Part shown: positions 22,901-32,880 of the stretch, piece after piece
Layout of the letters: every line of letters begins with the position of its first letter
Position numbering within the stretch: the stretch's first letter is position 1
Origin: Acanthaster planci
Lineage: Eukaryota > Echinodermata > Asteroidea > Valvatida > Acanthasteridae
Assembly: GCF_001949145.1 (NCBI RefSeq)
Contig: NW_019091529.1
Coordinates: 110,872 to 148,508, forward strand
Reading direction: 5' to 3'
Length of the DNA stretch: 37,637 bases
Translations under genes and position numbers: made by a program
Notes under the pieces: model-generated
Database searches by the model: none
What the model was told of the DNA's origin: nothing
The model's input: the letters and a program-made list of their open reading frames with translations, nothing else

Positions 22901-25900
22901 GCACCACAGTCCCAAGATATATCGTTGAACTCTTTAAGGCCACAGTATAAACAGAGTGTACATGATGAATACAAGTATCTCACAACGAGGGCACGGTGTT
23001 AGCTGTGATCATGATCATAAGACATGTGCGGTGGGCCCTTTGCAAGTATATCAATTTATAGAAACTGAAAACTCACCTGACCTGAAAGAGAAATATCCTG
23101 CCAAAAATTGACCCATCACTTCTAAAAATCTAACATACATGAAGAACAGTGCAATGAGGCAGTCTCGTATGCAAATGAACATTTTTGGTTTGAAATTTTA
23201 CGGTAGTCCATAAATCCACCCCCCCCCCTTCATTCCATCCTATAAGCTAACCGATCCCCACAAGGAAAAGTAGTAGGATGGTTATCAGTCCATTTTTTTA
23301 TCCATCGTCGGATGGCTGTTTCCTATTGTCAACCGATACGAATGATGCCTTAGGCCTACATGTACATGTGTATTTGGTCAGTGTGTTTATGTGCGATGCA
23401 GATTTATGCATGGAAGACGCGTACGCGTGCAGGAGAATACAGTGGCACGTGGCGTGTAGCTTTTGAAACACGCGTGCGATTCACTTTACATTTATTGTAT
23501 ATTCATTCTGAATAGCCAGTCAGTGTCATTTTTGAATTCCATACGACCAGGGGCTAGCGAAGGAAGGCGCACGCAACCCATGGAGTTAAGAATGAGCACA
23601 GAGGTCCAGTGTGCATGTGTCCAGCGTGTGCCAAAGTCATATTCATTGTTTACAGTGTCATGTCGTAGATGGAGTGCCATATTTTAGATGAATTGTGTCA
23701 AGTGTAAGATGCAAAAACTTGGATAAGGTTGAGAAAATTTCTGTAGAAATTGGTCAACAATAGTTGGGCCAGCCTGACTGCAGCACTACAGTTGGGACTA
23801 TGCCAACTATAGTTGGGACAGACGCTATAGTTGGGGCATAACAGGTACATTTCCATCACACATTCTTTGACATGGGTGTGGCGCGGCGGGAACCAATGCA
23901 GCTTTGTTTAATGGATTGAGCTTTATTTTGCACACGTTTTCACCACTGTGACAGTGAATCGCAAAGGGCAGTCATCAAAATAAGAGAAGTTTCTTTTCAA
24001 ATATTGCAAATATAAGTAGGAAGCAGGTGTTTTAATATGACAAAAGGTTGTCAAACCTACCCCACCATGGTAAATATTTTGGTGATATCTTTGGAATAAA
24101 ATGTGTCATCACCTCAGAGGATCAATAACAGCCTGGCACTAAATTCAGCGGCCAACCTTTTGCTTTATTATGGGTTACTAGGCACTAATTATGGTTTGTC
24201 CGATGCAAAAGCGCTGTCCTGGCCGCCTAATGTCGACCCCTTTGTACATGTACATGTACAGTGTATGTACATGTAATTGAATACCTCATTCATTCAGCAC
24301 AGGTAATTGGTAACAAAATAAGTTTTCCAACCTACAATCCTAGTTTTGAGAGGCATGTAATCGGATGCAGAACTTTTTTTCCTTTTGAAATGGGTAGAGG
24401 GGCTTCCCATGAATGGGGCATTACTGAGTGGTATTTTTTGACTTAAAATATACATATTCACCTTATGTCTGAGTAAAACATAAAACATTCAGTGCTGTAA
24501 TATACATGAATAAATTCTTAGCCCCAGCCATATAGTTATGCATTTGTATTTTGGGATCATGGCACGGCCATAAATTGAGACAGTGGATTTGTGTTATTGC
24601 ATTGAGACAATATCATCACCCACTGATACTGTAGATGTGTTTATTGAATGTTTCACTCAAAGTGGGATTACAAAAAAAAAAAGGCCAATACCCCAGCCTT
24701 GGCTTGAGCTACGGTAAAAGAAAAGAACGTTTAGATACACAAAGGAATACATGTACCGGGATATATGTTAATACTAATAAAAAGCGTGTTAAAGTAAGAA
24801 GTTGTTAAATGTACATTCAAATTTTTCTGGGAGACACAGAAGTAGCATTTTTTGCTGATCACAGAACTGTAGAGGGTACAATGAGGCTGAAGATGGCAGT
24901 TAGACTGTTTTGTCGCTGAATGTTAACAAAACTTTAACATTGCTAACCTACAAGTAGACTACTCAAAATTGCAAGATTTTGTTAGGAAAAGTGTGACAGG
25001 TTTCAGGAGCTACGGCACATTCCAAGATCTTTTACATGTACTTCTCTGGATTTGTCTTGGATACCACCAGGATGGCCTGCGAATTTCAAGATGCCAAGTT
25101 TTCATAAATAATGCACTGAATGGACTAGGTATCATGTCACTTACAATGTACAGTGTACATGTATATATTAGAGTTAAAAATTTGTATTGTAATTTGAATT
25201 GTCATTCTTGGTGTTTGTTTTCTCCTCCAGTTTACCGCTACTTTCTTTAATGTGAGTCTGTGTACATGTTCCTTCTGAAAATGAAGAAATACATGTTGAC
25301 CTCCAGTGCTCCGTTCATGCAAAATGTTGGTGTCACTGTCAGGGCAACTGTGTTACCTCATGTCACTCGATCACTGATGAGAGTTGCCGTTTAATAGGTC
25401 ACTCAGGGAGTTACATACCTTTCTATATGGAGGACGAAAAGTGGCCATCTGCTTTTTTGCTGTTATATAGAATACTAGAAAAGCAGATTTTACGTCTTTG
25501 TAACGTGCAGTTTTTGACTTTTCTACTTTTCTGCTACCTCAAAAGCAGAATGACCATTTTGTTGTAATGCACCTTTTCTGCTGCTACAAAAGTAGTTTTA
25601 CTTTTCCTCTTTTTGATGACAGCCGAAAAGTGGCCATCTGTTTTTCTATTCTCAATGGGGCCATGAATGGGGTCATGAACCTGTAGGTTACGACCATTTC
25701 CGTTCTGGGGGCGTGAAGACATAGAATCCAATGCTTTCTGCGGGCCAATCCCTTACGGCAGTATCAGTGTCCCTGTGACACTAAGAAAACAGCATCTCAC
25801 AGGAAATACAGTTTTACAGCTACAAAAGACACAAGCTTGCTTGGGCCAAAGAAAACATGTGAATCTTTCATTACAAAAGATAGGGTGGACTGTGACTATT

Positions 25901-28487
25901 GGTTTATACCGTACGTCTTCAATCCCCAGGAAAGGAAATGGTGCAACCTGAGGTTCACGACCCCGTTCACAGCCCTTGGAAGCTTAAGGCAGAAAAGCAG
26001 ATGGCCACTTTTCGTCCTCCATACTTTCTACCCAGGCCATTATCACCGAAGGCTTGACTATTTCATGAGATTTGGGGGAAATAAATGATTTCATGTCAGG
26101 TTCCACAGCACCTGAGAGTTCACCTTTCAGATTTACTTCCTTTGGGTAATAAAGGTTGATGATCACCAAATACTGATAGAAATGCATGTAGCAAAATTGA
26201 AAATCCTGAGGCAGTCACAGGTTGTAGGGTAAGGAATTAGGATTTAGGCTACTTTCTTCCCATTACACCCCAAACAGAACCTGAACAAAACTGAATGCCA
26301 TTGTTCTGTTTTCTGTTGCTGTAACAGTTTAAGGGTTAATTGGGTGCATGTATGTGCAGAACTTTGAAGACCATAGATCTCTTTCAGTCGTGTTGATATT
26401 AGCATTTTAAGGTGTATCCTTGAACCATTGATGTTTCATGTTGCACATTTGTAAAATGTAATCTTGCAAAGAACAAGACAGTTTCCTGATTTACAAAATC
26501 TGTCCACAATATCCCACCAGCCTGTCCATGTGAAACCACACAAGTTTAAGTACAAGCCATACAGAGGTCCCTTGAAGTCAGCTGGTCTACGGGGTATCAC
26601 AAAGACACTTGATGAAACAGATAAAGAAATTGATCTGGCGGAACAAAGAGCAAGAGATTCAACACCAGAGAAAAAAGACATCTTTGAACACATGCCTTCC
26701 TCATGCCATTCCATACTGAAGGTAAGTTGATTGACGAGTTTCCACCTGTCACCTTAATTTGGGGAAAGAATGTTTTATTTTTTTGGTACAGATTTCTGGC
26801 AAGAGCCCTGATTTGCAGATTATATCTGATACGTTATGGAAAATACTGTGCACCATGAAGTGGATGTGGCTATCACTTTAATGCTGGAGAAAAGCTATTA
26901 TTGATATTTACTTGTTCTTGCAAGCTTGACTTGTTTCATTTTACAGGTGTTCCACACAGACATATAAACTACCAATTTTGAACATAACATGGTGTTCATG
27001 CACAACTTCTTGTTATGGATACTTCAGTCTGCTTGTTTCTTTAGCAATTAAAAATTTATTCAGATCAGAAAGACTTTTTCCAAAATAAACTGGAGTATTA
27101 GCAACCTTCACTGTAGTTAGTTTCACTCATATGCACTTGTGTCGTGCTTACATTAGGTTCAAGCAGGTCGGCCCCCAGGAAGCAAGGATGTGACTTATGA
27201 TGAGAAAGGCAACGTAGTCTCTGTCATCAAATTAGACCCAGAGAGATTACCCTCACACAGGTACAGTAATCCTATCTCCAGATCTTACAGTTTCGAGAAA
27301 ATGGTGTGACTGAAAAAGGGAGGAAAATGGTGCAAAGTTGAGCTATTTTGGCCACAAAATTGCAGCTTGATGATCGCTAACCTTCACTTACTTCCTATTT
27401 ATTAATTCTCCCGTCTAGAGTAAGAACCAAGTTTGCTATTGTGGATCCAGCGGTTGAAGCAGCCCACGCCAGACTAATCGCAATGAGGACAGGGCGCTAC
27501 ATCTCGGGAACTGATAAAGTTACAAAGACCAGTGGTTACACAGCCAAGAACAACAATGAACCAACAGAATCTGTCAGCAATGGTTGGCAAGATTTGGATT
27601 TTTATATTTAGTCATAATTACTCAGTTCCAAACTTTTCTTGATCTTTCAAATTCCTCGGCGAGGTCAGTCACTTTTACTTTACATCCCCTCCCAAGTGAA
27701 AAGTATGTGCCAGTTGTTTCCTACATAAAAGAAAATTTGGGTGTGTTGAGAAAGCAGTATTCATTCAGACGATGGATGGCAATTTTAAGGCATCTTTCAA
27801 CAGTTGCAGAAATCAAGAATTGTTTTGTTCTTCAATTTTGCAGGGCAAAGCTCTAAGAGAGGTGGTCAGGTCATGGCCAGTGCTATGACTGTTGGAAGCA
27901 GTAATACCATGACAATACAGATGAAGACAGCATTTGAGAGTAACACAGTCAGTGGAGGTATAACACCGCTACCTCCACCTCTTGTAAGTTACCTGAAAAC
28001 TTCTTCATTTGCATTAGTCAACAAATGTTGCTGAACAGAACCTGTTGATGCCAACATTAAAATTTATACTTTTATCTCTATCTGCCGGATCACTTCTCAT
28101 CATTAATTTGTTGCCACTTTGTTTTTCTTAATCTGTTATGTACTGCCTCATGATAGGCTGAACTATTCAGGTGTTGGAGACTCTCAGTGACTTTATCTCA
28201 TCCTGCAGATTGAGTCCATGGAGTTGTCCCCTGGTGTTGTGGTCAAAGAGGGCAATCGCATCAAGCGTGGCCCCAAGCTCCATCTCCGTCATGGCGAGGC
28301 AGTCACGTCGGCCAAGTTGCGCTCCCTACGGCCCATTGGGGGACCAGACAGCCATGGCTGCCAGAAGCTGACTGTTGAACACATCCTGTCATCCCAGTCG
28401 CCCATTCTGCGCCCCTTGCATGCCACTGAGCCAATCCCTCCCATTGTTCCCCGCCCCTCAAACTCTGCCCAGGAGAGTGCTGTTTAG
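13990..28487 (+). CDS. C2orf81: C2orf81 orthologue, nine coding exons (about 526 residues)
   Basis: Exons: 13990-14126, 16559-16721, 16847-16916, 17508-17791, 26482-26721 (or from 26521), 27157-27260, 27419-27582, 27844-27983, 28209-28487. All have GT-AG borders; phases agree at every join and the coding sum is 1581 nt with stop TAG. The N-terminal third matches human C2orf81 closely: a Lys/Asp-rich start, VPVPPVNTDVIPGRFSETDW, EDGEDFIVDIVGDIVNSALH, YPYTVTQARDAILQIIEWQF, LARDEGE, and EEEEPQPSVPDAWAQGSVP. An acidic Pro/Glu-rich linker follows, then a FKYKPYRGPLKSAGLRG block, a GRPPGSKDVTYDEKGNVVSV block, and a C-terminal LSPGVVVKEGNRIKRGP/LHLRHGEAV block. No signal peptide or membrane segment. 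The protein has no established biochemical role. Exon 5's acceptor is the least certain. A 5'UTR exon probably starts at 13935. Confidence 0.88.
14127..16558 (+). other. C2orf81 intron 1 (2.4 kb), repeats but no gene
   Basis: Contains a short repeat at 14425-14515 with inverted GCCCGT/ACGGGC words ending TTAATTTCAAGCCCTGG, TACATGTA runs (15108-15126, 16285-16300), and two GTACCCGG-type patches in opposite orientation (14838-14858 and 15906-15966). Open frames here (up to 146 codons) show no recognised protein and no coding-like composition. Confidence 0.55.
19426..20215 (+). mobile_element. Mariner-like (DUF4817-type) element, copy 1, left end missing
   Basis: Begins abruptly at AATGAGGTTGTCC, in the middle of the sequence that is the left arm of copy 2, and ends with the right TIR GGGACACCCTG followed by TA (20216-20217). 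It encodes LTKEQRVFVVTKFLENE in frame, then loses frame where the sister copy reads AGCTTTCAAGCCATC. The fragment is the N-terminal helix-turn-helix of the transposase family; the DDE domain is absent. Non-autonomous and broken. Confidence 0.8.
20216..20375. repeat. AGTTGGGA palindromic repeat, flank of mariner copy 1
   Basis: Short inverted words (AGTTGGGACCATCCCAACAG, then AGTTGGGCCAGTCCCAACTA) are followed by CCCAAGTACAGCACAGAACA and CCATGGGTACGATATTGCTG. The same text, a few percent diverged, follows copy 2 at 21422-21575. A relative occurs at 23760-23905. Confidence 0.8.
20362..20362. other. Ambiguous base (N)
   Basis: A single N at the 3' edge of the first AGTTGGGA flank, at the place where the two duplicated units diverge. 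The assembly around this tandem duplication deserves caution. Confidence 0.95.
20410..21421 (+). mobile_element. Mariner-like (DUF4817-type) element, copy 2, both ends intact, 1012 bp
   Basis: Flanked by TA on both sides (20408-20409, 21422-21423). The ends are CAGGGTGTCCCAGAAAAAA and, reversed, CAAGGTGTCCCAGAAAAAA, and the inverted repeat continues for about 230-240 bases per side with few mismatches. Between the arms a frame at 20834-21127 encodes FLENKSFQAIQAAFREAFPD, KSTIWENVRKYREHGTSLNL and a Gly/Arg-rich tail. This is the N-terminal helix-turn-helix seen in IS630/Tc1/mariner-group transposases with a DUF4817 domain. A frame error separates it from the ATG at about 20809 (MVQLTKE then stop). 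The catalytic DDE region is missing, so the copy is an internally deleted, non-autonomous derivative. Confidence 0.85.
21422..21575. repeat. AGTTGGGA palindromic repeat, flank of mariner copy 2
   Basis: Second copy of the 20216-20375 segment in the same orientation and position relative to the transposon end (AGTTGGGACCATCCCAACTA, CCCAAGTACAGCACAGAACA). The shared flank shows the two transposon copies arose by duplication of a larger unit. Confidence 0.8.
23758..23905. repeat. Diverged AGTTGGGA repeat
   Basis: Four AGTTGGG words plus CCAACTATAGTTGG, then GGGAACCAATGCAG. On the reverse strand it resembles the 20.2/21.4-kb flanks, including a GGTTCCC word near the end. A third, independent member of the family, not next to a mariner element. 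Confidence 0.6.
25426..26023. mobile_element. 598-bp TIR element with 7-bp target-site duplication
   Basis: TATGGAGGACGAAAAGTGGC begins at 25426 and its exact reverse complement ends at 26023; the match is perfect for about 31 bases. CTTTCTA directly precedes (25419-25425) and directly follows (26024-26030) the element. A third copy of GAAAAGTGGCCATCTG lies inside at 25624, and from there about 100 bases match the right end in inverted orientation (GGGGTCATGAACCTGTAGGT versus GGGGTCGTGAACCTCAGGTT). No transposase. Seven/eight-base duplications occur in P-element- and hAT-type families; the superfamily is not assigned. Confidence 0.85.
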
Positions 28488-29661
28488 CATTATCATAACG
28501 GCTTAAATTTATTTCTTGATGCTAATTGATTCCTGGGTTTATGTGAGGCGAAATGAAGTGCCTGCTCAATGTGAATGGTTGCTGACGACAATAACAAACT
28601 GAACAAGGTTGATTGTTATGTGCCAACATTCCTTTCTGGCACTAACAGTTATCCCAAAACTTGTCAGAAGACATACATCTGAGAAATTCTTTTGCTCTAG
28701 ATATCAAACAACCATGCACTCCATTCTTTCTTCTGTCACTGTCTTCTGCCTTTGTAGGACGTAATGCATAGATTTATTGAATCCTGGGTTAAGATATGTT
28801 GCTGAGAGTACAGACAGTGCTTCCGATGGCATGTGTCAGGGAAGATGAATCCTGGGTTTTGCAAATTGCGTCTTCCAACTAGCTATGATTTCAACCGAGT
28901 GGTGTATCCAGGTCCTGGGTCCAGACGCAAAATGGAAACTTTCCTTAAAAAACTTTACTGTCCATTTCTTTTACTTTTAAAAGAATCCAATGACAGGTGG
29001 TAGTACCGTTTCTAAAATAATGATGCTATTAATTCCTTTTAATGAAAAAAATGTCAACAGTCTCCTTTGGGGCAGCTTATCCCCTGCTGTGCCCCCCCCC
29101 CCGGATTTGCCACGGGACCCAGTACACTCATCACCCAAAGATTATACTCAAGGGCTCAGAGACCTGGTAATCCATGCTCTTGTGTGTTGGATTATATTCT
29201 TGATTGCACGATTATTGGATTATTTTCCTGATTGTATTTTTAACAGCAGATTCAGTGGTCTTGTCAGAAAAGCCCATCTAAAATCTATCGGGAAACATTG
29301 GCAAATTAAAAGATAAAAAAGTGTATATACTTCGACATTTGAAATACTAAGAGTACACTAGATTCTCTGTGATTTGCATTGTTGAAGAGGCACATTGTAC
29401 CTACATTCCTGTACATTTAGCTTGTAAAAAGAAACCATGAATCCAATCCTGAAAGTTTTTCTTTAAATGAGGTTGTTATATTTATTATTCAGTGCTAATG
29501 TCCTTGTAGAATCCGTTTTGAATTGCTTTTAAATTGTAAATAATATGAACAGAAAACGAGCTAAGGTGCCTTTCTTACCACCTGACAGAAATTTCGTCCA
29601 TTTGTACATGAAGAGTGTATGGTTTAGTTTACTCATTGTGTTCTTCCAATTGTCCAATAAA
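28488..29661 (+). other. Probable 3' untranslated region of C2orf81
   Basis: The first good AATAAA signal after the stop codon with plausible context is at 29656-29661. The segment has no ORF of note. TCCTGGGT occurs four times (28531, 28783, 28850, 28913), three of them as ATTCCTGGGTT/AATCCTGGGTT. A poly-C run lies at 29092-29102. The UTR end is an inference. Confidence 0.45.
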
Positions 29662-32600
29662 ATCATTAGTGGCGACAATTGTAACCAAAACTGGTTGTTC
29701 CTTGCCTTCTGAATCTTGCATGAATCCGAGGTGATGCTTACAGGGTAAATATGAATCACAAATTGCATTTACAAAGTGGAGAAGCTGTGGGGTCACCATG
29801 TGGGAATATCTTTTTGAGTTTGAGAGTTACTGAGAAAAACTGGACAAAAAGTGAACTCGGATTACAACTTCATGTAGTTATGTGCTCTGTCGCTTATAAA
29901 AGTCTCTTTGCCTCTCGGATACACATCAAATCTTGACTCGAACTGAGATTCTGTGGTGCGAAGTTACATGCAGTTGCAAAAGAAAATCTTATTTTACTTG
30001 TCTATTTAACGGACCGTCTTGCAAAGGCCTGGATAAAATTTGAAGAATATTTATTAGACAAGTGTTTTGATATACTGAACTATTCGAGGCCGGTTCGTTG
30101 TTGACGTGAAAGTGGAAACAAACTTTAGCGTCCGATCAAATACTCGCAGTGCGAATTCGCAAAAGTTTAGGCCTAACACATTTTCAACTTGAGCGAAATT
30201 CGGCTGCAAATCTGTCGTGGGGACGTCAAATTCACTTCGCGTTCACATTCACCTGTAGTAATCAATCCTTCAAGTCGTGTCCTCAGGATCGCCGTAAAAT
30301 TGGGCCCCCGACGCCGCTGCTAGTTGATCAATAATCGTTCCTGGCATCCGGTCAGAGTCCGCTTCGGAAATTTGAAGCATTCTAAGGACAATGTTGAGCA
30401 ACGAACTCGTTTTTAGCACCATTTCTCTTGCATATACCAATGGTGTGGACAAATCTGGGCATTCGTGGAAAACTAAGATCCTCATACAGTATAAGCGACA
30501 TGAATACCCCATAAGTTTAAGCAATCCAGCAGGAAATATTTTCCTTTGGTGTAAAGTAAAAATAAGCGCTTGATGAGATTGAAGAGATTAGGAAGACAGG
30601 ATACTCTACCGAAGTCATGTTACATGCACAGCTGCTGACTTACACATCCTATACCGTTTTGGAATTCTTTCAGAACTCACAAATTCACCCGCAAGGCCAT
30701 ACGCTTAGGCCCCTAATGTGGGAATTAACGTTTAATTGCTGCTGATATGCAAACGCTTCCAGTCTGGAAGAGAAATAAAATCTAGCGAGACACTGTCAAC
30801 AAATTTGAAACCTTCACACTTTTCTCCACCACACGTACCCCACTTTTGAAAATTTCAGGAAAAGTTTGAATTCTTTGTTTCAGGCCTTTAATAAAAATAT
30901 GCCAAAACATAAACGAACTTCTGTTCTCAAAAACAGCTTCATAATCCGAATAGTTTTGCACACTACTCTTTATCGATTTTATTTTCACAAAATACGCTAG
31001 GAATTGGCCTAATCCTACCAGGGAATATATTTGTCTCATTTTGTCATTTCCAAAATGTGAAAAACACAAGCATGGCGTCCTCTCATAGCAAAGTGTGTCA
31101 TAAGTATCATTTACAAAAAAATAAAATAAATAAATAAAATAAAGCCGACGGTCGGTACAGCGATCAGACAATGATGAATGATACCATGCGTATATCCAGC
31201 CAAATAGACTTGGCTTGGACGATGATTCTATTCCAAGAAAGAAATACAAAAAAAAAAAAAAATCTGCACCTAAAGTTCAGACTATGGACCTACCTCCTAT
31301 GTTTCAAGTATATGTGGTATAGTGTGTGTTTAAAGTATTTAAGTTATTTTGATGACAACTACATGTACTTTATGTGAAGGATGAGATGAATCCACTCCAG
31401 GTTTTAAGTGAGCTGAGTTTAGATTTTAGACCTGTTGTATTCAAATTTAGTAACTTGAGCAAGAAAGCAATATCACAATCAACATAATCCTGATCCACCT
31501 TTAAATTTTACATGTTTTTAAGCTGCTCTACTGAAAGTACTCAGAAAGGCAGTTTCAACCATAACGCATTATTGTTGGAAATCTTTACATATCTTTTCAT
31601 AAATGGTGAACAGAATGTTCCCTTTATTTAATTCCCTCATGTAATTTGTACTTACCCCTGATGTTCACGGCATCTGAGATATATTTTACGCACAATTTAC
31701 TACCCAGTGTTGAGAGGGCTGAATATTTGCCTCGAGCTGGACCAAGAGAGGGTGCAATTTTCTTGGCAACAGATCTAGAGACTGCTTTGAACGGAACAAA
31801 CGACTATAAAATGCACGCGTTACGGTCGCATATCGCTACCAACGAAATCAACACTCGATCCCGACCAATATGAGTCCTTTCAACCTATAAGGAGGTGCCT
31901 CTGCTCGAGGCGGATACAGCATTCCATTTTAAATACGTAAAGGCCTGTTTTCCCTAATTTTTAATAAGCAACTGACATGTTCTTTTTGATAAGAAATTCA
32001 TTGTTTGTAAATAAAAACTGAATATCGTGACAATGTGATTCTGTGACTTATTTTGAGTACTTGTATTAGTCTGTTCAGAAAGATATTGGTACAAAAGGTG
32101 GATTCAGTTTACTTGAATTACTGGATAACATTTAGCACGTATCTAATGAGCGCCAGTGATGAGGTAAACTGTTTTGTTTTCAAAATGTCCTTTGTTAAAT
32201 GCACCATCTGGATTAGCTTTATTAAATGGGGGTATTCCACTGTCATATGTTTTCTAAATGGAGAATAATTCGTCCAACGTGAATTGTAGATGGGGGAGCG
32301 TTTGCTAGAAACGAAACAAACAAACAAACAAACAAACCCGCGGCCAGCAGCGTTTTTTGGGGGAAAAAATCCGACGTTAACTGGCTAGTAAATAGACCTT
32401 TTTCCTACGATGTCACAATCTTGCTGGACCGTGATGTGTTGTGATGGTAATGGTGAATTGTGTTGTTATCTGCTTATTCAAGATAAACGTATCAAGCATG
32501 CAGCGTTCATAAATGCGCTTGCACGTGGTTGAAGCTGCCCGTAGGAATATATACAATCACCATGGCCACTGCGGTCCACACGTGGTGGTATTTTTATTAG

Positions 32601-32880
32601 TGCAATCCAGTGACGTACGTGAGAAAGGTCTTTACCGCAACTGTGAACGGGCGCAAAAAAATCTTGAGTTTAGGCATCAATGTTTTCATTCTCTTCCCCG
32701 TTTTTTCAACTGCCCTGGTAAAGATTGTAACACGTGTCCACACATCAACTGGTCCACATACGAAAGGTGCATATTATTGTATATAGGCGTCACCCGCGGC
32801 CGTGTGTGTTTTTGCCAATTGTTTGGATACAAAGGAGTTGCAAGTTGGGATTTTGTAACCGTATCTCTTTTCATGTGGCT
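29662..32880. other. Unassigned intergenic DNA between C2orf81 and the P450 gene
   Basis: No gene is supported with confidence. 30150-30256 is related to the repeat at 8080-8155. 30270-30524 (minus) has an 84-codon frame with a regular composition (VLRMLQISEADSDR, TIIDQLAAASGAQF) in a locally CpG-richer patch, but no homology is recognised. 31640-31873 (plus) has a frame reading RAEYLPRAGPREGAIFLATD that could be a terminal exon before AATAAA near 32009. Both are only candidates. Confidence 0.35.
32630..32760 (+). pseudogene. Possible Penelope-like element linker remnant
   Basis: One frame reads FHSLPRFFNCPGKDCNTCPH. C-x4-C-x2-C-x-H followed by I and a Ser/Thr-rich stretch resembles the zinc-binding linker between reverse transcriptase and GIY-YIG endonuclease in Penelope-like retroelements. 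It is short, and no RT or GIY-YIG motif was seen beside it, so this is tentative. Confidence 0.25.

Larger units (their letters stand above)
17792..26481 (+). other. C2orf81 intron 4 (8.7 kb), a sink for mobile DNA
   Basis: Holds the tandem mariner-like copies (19426-21421), AGTTGGGA repeats (20216, 21422, 23760), a 598-bp TIR element (25426-26023) and many TACATGTA runs. GGGGGTCGACATTAAG at 18754 and its inverted counterpart CTAATGTCGACCCC at 24227-24240 mark copies of another dispersed repeat. The remaining stretches (17.8-19.4, 21.6-23.7 and 24.3-25.4 kb) hold nothing I can name. Confidence 0.6.

Noticed and set aside
30782-31249. 155-codon ORF on the minus strand
   Set aside because: Longest unexplained frame after the integrase, but it is F/Y/S-rich with no domain and no splice context; one frame of this length is expected by chance in 37 kb of AT-rich DNA.
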